NCBI GenBank assembly: GCA_002780705.1
Contig: PEUP01000088.1
Coordinates: 1-8,005, forward strand
Direction: 5' to 3'
Origin: Elusimicrobia bacterium CG03_land_8_20_14_0_80_50_18
Lineage (GTDB): Bacteria > CG03
DNA: 8,005 nt
Shown here: positions 1 to 6,600 of the stretch, one piece after another
Numbering within the stretch: position 1 is the stretch's first letter
How the letters are laid out: the number at the start of each line of letters is the position of its first letter
Translations under genes and position numbers: made by a program
Notes under the pieces: generated by a model
The model's input: only the letters and a program-made list of their open reading frames with translations
Databases searched by the model: none
Told to the model about the DNA's origin: nothing

Positions 1-163
1 CGAAGAGGGGACACTGGATATGATAGCGGAGATGAACGATGAGAAGCACGCCTGCGTGCTTGAGCAGATTAAGGCCTCGCTCGGCAGGGTTATGAAGAGG
101 GATGATGTTAGTGAGGAAATTAAAACAGCAGCTTCAGAAATACTGCAGGTGTTCAAACATTGA
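1..163 (+). CDS. C-terminal end of an unrecognised protein (partial)
   Basis: An open frame enters from the left edge (first full codon at base 2) and ends at TGA 161-163, giving 53 residues. It begins EEGTLDMIAEMNDEKHACVL and ends EILQVFKH. The visible part is charged, probably helical, and has no membrane segment. I do not recognise the family, and too little is present to assign a function. Codon use resembles the neighbouring chromosomal genes, with many GC-ending codons. Its last 11 bases overlap the 3' end of the convergent YchF-like gene, so no intergenic terminator separates the two. The main risk is that a fragment this short could be a chance open frame, although the overlap with a convergent stop is typical of a compact genome. 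Confidence 0.55.
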   Translation, partial: EEGTLDMIAEMNDEKHACVLEQIKASLGRVMKRDDVSEEIKTAASEILQVFKH

Positions 164-842
164 ATTTGATTTCTATTATATCGCCGTCTTCTATGATGTG
201 ATCCTTTTCCACGGTTTTGACAAGGCCTTTCTCTTTGGCTCCGTGCATATTAAAAACGCTCATCATGTCGTTGAAGGTCACAACATCTGCGCGTATGAAA
301 CCGCGCGCAAGGTCGCTGTGTATTTTTCCAGCGCATTCAACGGCGCTTGAATTTTTTTCCGCGGGCCACGCTTTGCATTCATCCTGGCCCGCTGTGTAGA
401 AAAACATAATGCCGGCCTTTTTCAAGGCGCGTCCTATCAGCTCGTCAGTGGATATATCCCCGTCAATGATAATTGTGGGTTTAAAAGTAAGAGGTGAGAG
501 GGCTTTTAAAACTGATTTTTCAGCTTCGCTGAAATCTATGTCGCAGAGCGCTTTTTCTTCTTCCATCGCGCGGATGCATTTCTCTGCGAGTTTTTTCTCA
601 TCCTGATTTTCGCTCCTCTCCAGGCGCCCCTCCATTTTTTCAATGTCAGGTATCAGCAGGTCAAGGATATTGTCTTTCCTCACCGCTACCGCATCCGCCT
701 GTTCGGGATCGTCCGTTATGAATTCCGCGAAAAACGGCGCGATCTTTTTAGGTTTGAATTTCTCGCTGAGCTTTATCAGCCGTTCGTCGTTGTATTTCAC
801 CTTGCCCGCGTCAAAATCCAAACCGCTCAAATATATTTTCAT
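153..842 (-). CDS. YchF-related protein lacking the nucleotide-binding motifs (DUF933/TGS C-terminal domain)
   Basis: A 229-residue protein; canonical YchF/OLA1 ATPases have about 360. Residues 146-229 match the YchF C-terminal TGS/DUF933 domain, with FFYTAG (147-152), AWP (158-160), a GKIHSDLARGFIRADV block (172-187), GAKEKG (201-206) and the terminal DGDIIEIKFNV. Residues 58-115 correspond to the family's charged helical arm (DIEKMEGRLER, then KALSPLTFKP). Residues 15-41 recall the stretch before G3 in YchF (KVKYNDERLIKLSEKFKPKK, then AEF). The N-terminal P-loop is absent (SGLDFDAG instead of GxxxxGKS/T). The G3 DxAGL is replaced by ITDDP, and the G4 NxxE position reads IDGDIS. It therefore probably cannot bind ATP or GTP. 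I infer a ribosome- or tRNA-associated role without ATPase activity. The ATG at 842 is supported by a promoter ending 7 nt upstream; there is no clear Shine-Dalgarno. The family call is firm; function is unknown. Confidence 0.85.
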   Translation of the reverse strand: MKIYLSGLDFDAGKVKYNDERLIKLSEKFKPKKIAPFFAEFITDDPEQADAVAVRKDNILDLLIPDIEKMEGRLERSENQDEKKLAEKCIRAMEEEKALCDIDFSEAEKSVLKALSPLTFKPTIIIDGDISTDELIGRALKKAGIMFFYTAGQDECKAWPAEKNSSAVECAGKIHSDLARGFIRADVVTFNDMMSVFNMHGAKEKGLVKTVEKDHIIEDGDIIEIKFNV

Positions 843-849
843 AGGGACG

Positions 850-878
850 ATTGTAGCAAATTATATGAGCAATGCTAA
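850..878 (-). promoter_or_regulatory. Sigma70-type promoter for the YchF-like gene, probably leaderless
   Basis: Read on the minus strand: TTAGCA (-35, 4/6 to consensus), a 17-nt spacer ending TTTGC, then TACAAT (-10, 5/6), giving an extended TGnTACAAT. Only seven bases (CGTCCCT) separate the -10 box from the ATG, so the expected transcription start falls on or next to the start codon. A second AT box (TATAAT) lies slightly further upstream within the spacer. Confidence 0.5.
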
Positions 879-918
879 TATACGGCCTTTGCCTTGAGTA
901 TGAGAAGACGGCGGTTTT

Positions 919-927
919 TTGTAGAAT
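919..927 (+). promoter_or_regulatory. Candidate -10 box just upstream of the dus start
   Basis: A T-rich run followed by TTGTAGAAT. TAGAAT (922-927) matches the -10 consensus at 5 of 6 positions and lies 8 nt before the ATG at 936. No good -35 is seen at the usual distance. The geometry parallels the boxes upstream of the genes starting at 842 and 2851, which suggests a leaderless or near-leaderless transcript. Confidence 0.35.
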
Positions 928-935
928 CAGGCGAT

Positions 936-1901
936 ATGATAAAAATTGGCGATAAAGTTTTTAACACGAGGGTTTTTCTGGCGCCGCTGGCGGGCTGTTC
1001 CGATCTGCCTTTCAGGCTGATATGCAGGGAACAGGGCTTGCAAATGGCTTTTTTTGAGATGCTCTCCTCCGACGCTCTCGTCAGGAAAAGGAAAAAAACG
1101 CTGAGCATGCTTAAAAGCGTCCCCGGCGACAGGCCGGTGGCAGGACAGCTTCTCGGCTCCGACCCTCATCTCATGCTTGATGCCGCGATGAAGATGAAAG
1201 AGCGCGCTGAGGTGGAGTTCATAGACATAAACGCCGCCTGTCCTGTGCGAAAGGTTGTTAATAACGGTCAGGGCGCGGCGCTGTTCAAAACGCCGGAGAA
1301 ACTTTTTTCTATAATAAAAATCCTTGCGCTGAAAGCGGGTATTCCCGTTACTGTGAAGCTCAGGACGGGTTTTGACAAAAGCGACACAAAAGCCCTTGTG
1401 AATATGGTGATGGGCTGTGAGGACGCGGGGCTGTCAGCCGTATTTCTGCACGGCCGCACGCGTGCTCAGATGTACGGGGGCGGTGTGGATTATAGCGCTA
1501 TAAAAACGGCGAAAGAAAATCTGAACATACCCCTGTTCGCTTCCGGCAATATCCTGTCCGCGACGCTGGCGAAGAAGATGTTTGATGAGACCGGCTGCGA
1601 CGGTATCATCGTCGCGCGCGGGGCGATGGGAAACCCCTGGATATTCAAAGATATCAACGGTTTTTTGAAAAACGGGAAGCTCTCCCCATCCCCTGATAAA
1701 AAGCAGCGTATAGCGGTGCTGAAAAGGCATCTGTCGTATATCAGAAAATATTCAGAACTGCCGCCTTCAACCGTGATAGGGCTGATGAGAAAAGCGGCGC
1801 TGTGGTATCTGAAAGATTTCGCCGGCGCTTCTTCCGCCCGCGGAAAGGTCACGCCCGCTCAAAGTTACGAAGAGCTCCTCACGCTGCTGGATAAATTATA
1901 A
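936..1901 (+). CDS. dusB: tRNA-dihydrouridine synthase, DusB family
   Basis: A flavin (FMN) enzyme that uses NADPH to reduce specific uridines in the tRNA D-loop region to dihydrouridine; cytosolic. The product is 321 residues, as usual for DusB (about 320-330). Seen in order: the N-terminal FMN-barrel signature FLAPLAGCSDLPFR (14-27); FIDINAACPVRKVVNNGQGA, which contains the catalytic cysteine C102 (proton donor in the family); KLRTGFD; the HGRTRAQMYGGGVDY block; FASGNI; ARGAMGNPWIF (phosphate-binding end of the barrel); and a C-terminal helical RNA-binding domain with LMRKAALWYLKDFAG. The reading frame also extends upstream to TTG 894 and ATG 900. I chose ATG 936 because MIKIGDKVF aligns with the usual DusB N-terminus and the extra 14 residues (basic, MSMRRRRFF) look non-native. 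It is divergent from the YchF-like gene and converges on the AbiEii cassette with a 12-bp gap. Family confidence is very high; the exact tRNA position modified is not readable from sequence. Confidence 0.95.
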   Translation: MIKIGDKVFNTRVFLAPLAGCSDLPFRLICREQGLQMAFFEMLSSDALVRKRKKTLSMLKSVPGDRPVAGQLLGSDPHLMLDAAMKMKERAEVEFIDINAACPVRKVVNNGQGAALFKTPEKLFSIIKILALKAGIPVTVKLRTGFDKSDTKALVNMVMGCEDAGLSAVFLHGRTRAQMYGGGVDYSAIKTAKENLNIPLFASGNILSATLAKKMFDETGCDGIIVARGAMGNPWIFKDINGFLKNGKLSPSPDKKQRIAVLKRHLSYIRKYSELPPSTVIGLMRKAALWYLKDFAGASSARGKVTPAQSYEELLTLLDKL

Positions 1902-1913
1902 TTTACCGGCACA

Positions 1914-2567
1914 CTATAAGCTTTTGGATTTCAAATATTCTCTGACTTTTTTCTCAAGAAATTTTTTTACGCGCTCCCATGAAATTTTCGCGGTCATATC
2001 GGGCATTTTTTCAGCTTCGGAGTTTTCAAAATAAGTGAGGCTTTTCAGAGCCTGAATTCTGAAATTTTTTGTGTCGGGGAATTTTTTCTCCGCCATAAGG
2101 AATAATTTTTCAAGAGGGAATTCCTCCAAAAGAAAATAAAGGTCTATTAAATCTTTTTTCCCGCCTCGGGAAATAGCGGCGGCCAGTTTCATCAGAGCGA
2201 TGTCCTCCAGCGAAGCAAGGTTTAGTTTGTTTATAAGCGCCGGTCTGCGCAGCAGCTGATAGGGGTAGTAGAAGAAACTGAGCTGAATATTTTTAATTGT
2301 CAGATCCAATGTATTTTCTTCATCGGTGATTATTGTAAAAGAGAAGATTTTGTTTATTTGGTTTTTTATTTTCTCTCTTTCACGGTAATTCAGAGAATTC
2401 GCCGGTGAAAAAAAATCAAAATCCAGCGAAATTCTGTGATTGATTAGCAGCGCCAGAGCTGTTCCGCCCGCCAGATAAAAATCCCGGCAGAAGGGCAGCG
2501 AGACAAGGGAAGTTAAAACATCCCGCCTTTTTGTGCCAAGAATATTAAAATGAATTTCTTTTTTCAA
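1914..2567 (-). CDS. AbiEii/AbiGii-family nucleotidyltransferase (DUF1814), probable toxin
   Basis: A 217-residue nucleotidyltransferase-fold protein. Motifs visible: AGGTALAL (33-40, glycine-rich nucleotide-binding turn), HRISLDFDFF (44-53) with the metal-binding pair D49 and D51, and the downstream signature LEDIALMKLAAAISRGGKKD through DLYFLL (120-147), with D122, K127, R134 and K138 of the kind conserved in the family. Characterised AbiEii toxins transfer nucleotides to RNA and arrest growth; some act in abortive phage infection. That activity is family knowledge, not shown here. The start is TTG at 2567 and overlaps the upstream gene's TGA by 3 bases, so translation is likely coupled to it. 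No in-frame ATG lies near. A weak GGAAA sits just before the TTG. The DNA is AT-rich compared with dusB and nifJ, with many AAA/AAT/TTT codons, suggesting horizontal acquisition. The TAG stop lies 12 bp from the convergent dusB stop. Confidence 0.88.
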   Translation of the reverse strand: MKKEIHFNILGTKRRDVLTSLVSLPFCRDFYLAGGTALALLINHRISLDFDFFSPANSLNYREREKIKNQINKIFSFTIITDEENTLDLTIKNIQLSFFYYPYQLLRRPALINKLNLASLEDIALMKLAAAISRGGKKDLIDLYFLLEEFPLEKLFLMAEKKFPDTKNFRIQALKSLTYFENSEAEKMPDMTAKISWERVKKFLEKKVREYLKSKSL

Positions 2568-2851
2568 AATTTCCAGAGAGTGTTTTTTCGTTTTTCTTTT
2601 AAAATGCCGTCTTTGTTTTTTATCCGGAAGATTGTCAGATAAAAATTCAGGCTTTTCAAAGAAAGTTTTTTAACGCCGTAATCGGTCACAAATTTCTTAA
2701 TCCATGGCTTGCCGTAAAGGTTTATAATTTTTCTGATTTGACCGAAATCTCCTTTTTCAAGGATTCGTTCTGTGATTATAAACTTATCTTTTCGCAGATT
2801 CAGGCGTTCAATGGCGTATTCGGGAAATAAAGACTGCTCTTTTATCTTCAT
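2564..2851 (-). CDS. Small DUF6922-like protein, probable antitoxin partner of AbiEii
   Basis: A 95-residue protein immediately upstream of the AbiEii gene; the two overlap by 4 bp (TTGA). The sequence pattern (LNLRKDKFIITERILEKGDF, then YGKPWIKKFVTDYG, then LSLKSLNFYLTIF) resembles the small helical DUF6922 proteins, as I recall them, that commonly precede AbiEii-type nucleotidyltransferases. By position and size it is a probable antitoxin or regulator; this is inference. It is basic (C-terminus KEKRKNTLWKF) with no membrane segment. The frame also extends to a TTG at 2866, but ATG 2851 is preferred. The TTG codon overlaps the TGnTAGAAT promoter element, and a transcript starting about 6 nt after that -10 would begin at the ATG. 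The gene is AT-rich (about 32% GC by hand count in 2581-2640). Confidence 0.7.
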   Translation of the reverse strand: MKIKEQSLFPEYAIERLNLRKDKFIITERILEKGDFGQIRKIINLYGKPWIKKFVTDYGVKKLSLKSLNFYLTIFRIKNKDGILKEKRKNTLWKF

Positions 2852-2856
2852 AGTGT

Positions 2857-2865
2857 ATTCTAGCA
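2857..2865 (-). promoter_or_regulatory. Extended -10 promoter element of the AbiEii cassette, probably leaderless
   Basis: Minus strand reads TGCTAGAAT: an extended TGn plus a -10 matching TATAAT at 5 of 6. Five bases (ACACT) separate it from the ATG of the putative antitoxin. The -35 position (2880-2885, TTTCGG) is poor, as is common with extended -10 promoters. No Shine-Dalgarno fits between the box and the ATG. Confidence 0.45.
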
Positions 2866-2930
2866 AATTTCAGTTAAAGCCGAAAGCGTATTCATGATGA
2901 ATTTATGCAAAATTTTGATATACCGAAATT

Positions 2931-2936
2931 AGGAGG
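2931..2936 (+). promoter_or_regulatory. Strong Shine-Dalgarno AGGAGG
   Basis: A perfect AGGAGG five bases before the ATG at 2942. It fixes the start of the membrane-protein gene and contrasts with the SD-less starts of the neighbouring genes, suggesting a different origin or transcription mode. Confidence 0.8.
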
Positions 2937-2941
2937 AAATT

Positions 2942-3412
2942 ATGAGAAAATTATTTATTGTAATCGCTCGGCTTATAGGTTTGCAGCAATTGTGCGCAGT
3001 AATCCTGTTGGTCCCTCTAACATTTTCCCAAGTCTTAATAGCCGGTCATTTCTCGGACGCAATGAAAGATTCTTTGCACCTTGTTGTGGTATTATTGGGG
3101 TCGCCGGTGTTGTCACTCGTTATGTGCTGGTTGCTGATTATAAAAACTGAATGGCTGGCCGATAAGTTTAATATCAACGAGAATGATAATTTGCCTTTTT
3201 TTGATAATGACGGTGTTTTGAAAATAGGGAGCAAACTTATGGGGATATATATTGCTATTTTAGCAATTCCCGGATTAGCAGGCAATTTCCGTTTGTATAA
3301 TGTTGGGTCTATTCTGGCCTTCTTACTATGATTAGCAATAGGTTTTTTTCTTATCAGCAAAACTGAGAAAATCATTGAATATCTTGCCGTTTATAATGGC
3401 CCGGGTAAATAA
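2942..3412 (+). pseudogene. Small four-helix membrane protein interrupted by in-frame TGA
   Basis: From the ATG at 2942 the frame runs 129 codons to TGA 3329-3331. The same frame then stays open for 26 more codons (LAIGFFLISKTEKIIEYLAV and on) to TAA 3410-3412. The continuous protein would be 156 residues. Hydrophobic segments lie at about 5-34, 45-67, 99-115 and 119-139. The TGA (codon 130) falls inside the fourth segment, FLL-stop-LAIGFF, and readthrough would complete a normal helix followed by a charged tail. I read this as a nonsense mutation (for example from TGG, CGA or GGA) or a base-calling error. A truncated three-helix product could still be made. I do not recognise the family. The polar loop at 75-96 carries NINENDN and FFDNDG. 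The gene is AT-rich, sits next to the AbiEii cassette and is divergent from it across 90 bp. An accessory role is possible but unproven. Confidence 0.6.
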
Positions 3413-3610
3413 ATGTTATCAAGTGAGATAGATGTATTGTTGAACAGAAGTCTTTCACAGCAAATAAAGGAGAATTTAAGGCTTGCTCTTGCCGCTACGC
3501 AAAATCCCGATCTGCCGCTCCGGTTCATAAGAGATATATTGGAGGCGAAAGCAGAGAAAGAATCCGGCGCGGCAACGGGCCGGCGTCCCCGTTACACTTA
3601 CAGCGCCTGA
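3413..3610 (+). CDS. Hypothetical protein, 65 residues
   Basis: The ATG follows the TAA of the membrane-protein frame with no spacer (TAAATG), so expression would depend on coupling or read-on from that gene; no Shine-Dalgarno is apparent. The product starts MLSSEIDVLLNRSLSQQIKE and ends in a basic tail, GRRPRYTYSA. It looks soluble and mostly helical, with no motif I recognise. Its base composition is closer to the chromosomal genes than to the AT-rich DNA before it, so a boundary may lie near 3410. Its TGA ends at 3610 and the convergent nifJ stop begins at 3611, so the two coding regions abut exactly. It could be a real small gene or the truncated tail of an older one. Confidence 0.45.
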   Translation: MLSSEIDVLLNRSLSQQIKENLRLALAATQNPDLPLRFIRDILEAKAEKESGAATGRRPRYTYSA

Positions 3611-6600
3611 TTATTCCGCGAGTTTTTTGTAATGGGCGTAGCGTTTCAGCATCGCTTTTTCGGCCTTGGCGAAAAGCTCTTCGGCTCTGTCGGGGAAAAG
3701 CTTTTTAACGGAACTGAATCTCACCTCGCTCTGTATGAATTCCTGGAATTTGCCGTTCGGTTCTTTTGATTCCAGCTTGAAGGGATTCTTGCCCTCGTCA
3801 TCAAGCGCGGGATTAAAGCGGTAGAGCGGCCAGTAGCCGCATTCAACGGCCAGCTTTTCTTCCTCAACGGATTTTGACATATCAAGGCCGTGATTGATGC
3901 AGGGCGAGTAGCAGATTATCAGAGCCGGGCCGTCGTAGGCCTCAGCTTCGCTTATGGCGTTGAGGAACTGCTGTTTGTTGGCCCCCAGAGAACAGCTCGC
4001 GACATAGACATAGCCGTATGACATGGCAATCAGGCCGAGGTCTTTTTTCTTTATCTCCTTTCCCGAGATGGCGAATTTCGCGGATGCGCCCAGCTGCGTG
4101 GCCTTTGACGACTGCCCGCCCGTGTTTGAATATACTTCGGTGTCAAGCACAAGGACATTGATGTTCTTTTTTGAGGCGAGGACATGGTCCAGGCCGCCGT
4201 ACCCTATGTCGTATGCCCAGCCGTCGCCGCCTATGCACCAGACACTTTTATCCACGAAATAATCCTGCAGCTCTATCGCTTTTCTTATGAGCTTTTTATC
4301 GCCGTCACAGGCCCTTTCCAGCGCGTCTTTGAGTATGGTTTTTGAAGCCGTTGCCGCCGCTTTGGCCTCGGCATCAACATTTTTCCAGAGTTCCACATTC
4401 TTTTTAAGGGCCTGAGTCAGTTCCGGAGAGATGTTCTTCTCAATGAGCTTTGTGACATTTGAAAGCAGCTGCTGCCTGTTGGCCTCCACTGCCAGCTTCA
4501 TTCCGAAACTGTATTCCGCGTTATCCTCAAAGAGTGAGTTCGCCCAGCAGGGGCCCGCGCCATCCTTTGTCTGACAATAGGGTATCGTCGGGAAAGTCCC
4601 GCCGTATATTGACGAACAGCCGGTGGCGTTGGCTATTATCATTCTTTTTCCGAAAAGCTGAGTAACGTTTTTGATATACGCCGATTCGCCGCATCCGGCG
4701 CAGGCGCCGGGGAATTCAAAGAGCGGTCTCCGGAACTGGCTGCCTTTTACGCTTGTCTCTTTTACTCCGTCCGTCACATCGTCCGGAAGATTATCAAAAA
4801 ATTCCGTCTTCGCCGAGGACCCCGCCGCGCGCTCCTCCTCAATGGGGCGGAACTCCAGAGCCTGAACGGGGCAGGTGTTGACGCAGTTGCCGCATCCGGT
4901 GCAGTCTTCGGCATAAATCTGAAGACGGTATTGCAAATTCCTGTCATTTTTTGTTTTGGACTCAACGGTCTTAAAGCCCGCTGGCGCGTTCTTGAGCTCT
5001 TCGGGGGCAATCTGCTTGGCCCTCACAGCGGAATGCGGGCATATGAAGGCGCACTGATTGCACTGTATGCATTTGTCGCTGAGCCAGCGCGGCACCATAG
5101 GGGCAACGCCTCTTTTCTCAAGACGAGTTGTGGCCGTCGGCGCCGAGCCGTCATTTGTCATCAATGACACAGGTATATCGTTGCCTTTAAGACGCATAAT
5201 CGTCTCAATAATGTTTTTTTCAAAACTGCTTGCGTTGTCCGGCATAAGTTTTTTATTTTGCGCGCTGCCGGCCGATGAGGGTATATCCAGTTTGACAAGC
5301 GCCTCGGCTGTTTTGTCAACGGCCGCCCAGTTCATAGTCACCACTTTATCGCCTTTAAGTCCGTATGTTTTTTTTATGGCTTTTTTCAGAAGCTCTATTG
5401 CCTGTTTTTCAGGCAGCACGCCGGATATCTTAAAAAAAGCGGCAAGCATCACCGTGTTTATGCGCAGTCCCAGGCCGACTTCTTCCGCTATTTTCAGGGC
5501 GTCAATCGCATAGAGTTTGATATCGTTTTCACGGAGCGTTTTCTGCATCTTTTCCGTGAGTGAAGCGAAAACCTCTCCGCTTTTTTCGGGGGAATTTACA
5601 AGAAAGATGCCGTCCTTCTTTATGCCGTCCAGAATGTCATAGCGACCTATATATTCGGGTTTGTGCAGAGCCACGAAGTCAAACTCTATGGGAAGATAGG
5701 GAGCGCGTATTTTCTCTTTGCCGAATCTGAGGTAGGATATTGTTATTCCGCCCGATTTTTTAGAGTCGTAAACAAAATATCCCTGAGCGTTCATATCCGT
5801 GTTGTCGCCTATTATCTTGATCGCGTTTTTGCAGGCCCCGACGGTGCCATCTGAACCGTAACCCCAGAATTTGCATTTTATGGTGCTTGAGGGCTCGGCT
5901 ATTATGTTCTCTTCAACGGGAATGGAAAGGTTCGTCACATCGTCCCTGATTCCCACCGTGAATCCGTGATGTCCATTTTTATCCAAATGGTCATAGACAG
6001 CCTTCACCATTCCCGGCGTGAATTCTTTTGAAGAGAGCCCGTAGCGGCCCCCGATGATTTTTATGTCCCGTCCGCAGAGAGCGGCAACGCTGTCCAGATA
6101 AAGCGGTTCGCCTATTGCGCCCGGTTCCTTGGTCCTGTCCAGAACAGCTATTTTTTTGACTGATTTGGGGATGGCTTCCGTAAAATCTCTGACGGAGAAG
6201 GGCCTGTAGAGGTGCACCTTCAGGGCGCCGGCTTTTTCTCCGCGCTTGTTCAGGTATTCCACGGTCTCTTCTATGGTGTCGCAGCCCGAGCCCATGGCTA
6301 TGATTATCTTGTCGGCGTCGGGAGCTCCGCTGTATTCAAACAATTTGTACTCTCTGCCGATTTTCTTTCCGACTTTGTCCATGCATTTTTTAACGATACC
6401 GGGAACTGCGTTGTAGTAAGAGTTGGCGGTCTCGCGGCCCTGGAAATAGACATCCGGATTTTCAGCGCCCACCTTGGCGTAGGGGCGATCGGGGGTCAGG
6501 CATCTTGCGCGGAATTTCTCAATAAACTTCATGTCCAGCATTGCAGCCATCGTTTCATAAGGTATCAGCTCCGCCTTCTGTATTTCGTTGGATGTTCTGA

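Noticed and set aside
7..15. GGGGACACT near the left edge as part of a repeat family
   Set aside because: It is explained as codons (EEGTL) of the partial gene, and there is no second copy in the window.
894..935. N-terminal extension of dusB from TTG 894 or ATG 900
   Set aside because: The extra 14 residues have no counterpart in DusB, there is no Shine-Dalgarno, and the -10-like TAGAAT lies inside this stretch.
3329..3331. TGA as a selenocysteine codon
   Set aside because: No convincing SECIS-like hairpin follows (only a 4-bp TGAT/ATCA pairing), and the position is within a hydrophobic helix with no redox context.
3329..3331. Alternative genetic code reading TGA as Trp or Gly
   Set aside because: TGA terminates several other frames in this window at family-appropriate ends (for example the YchF-like protein after IEIKFNV), and nifJ uses normal TGG tryptophan codons.
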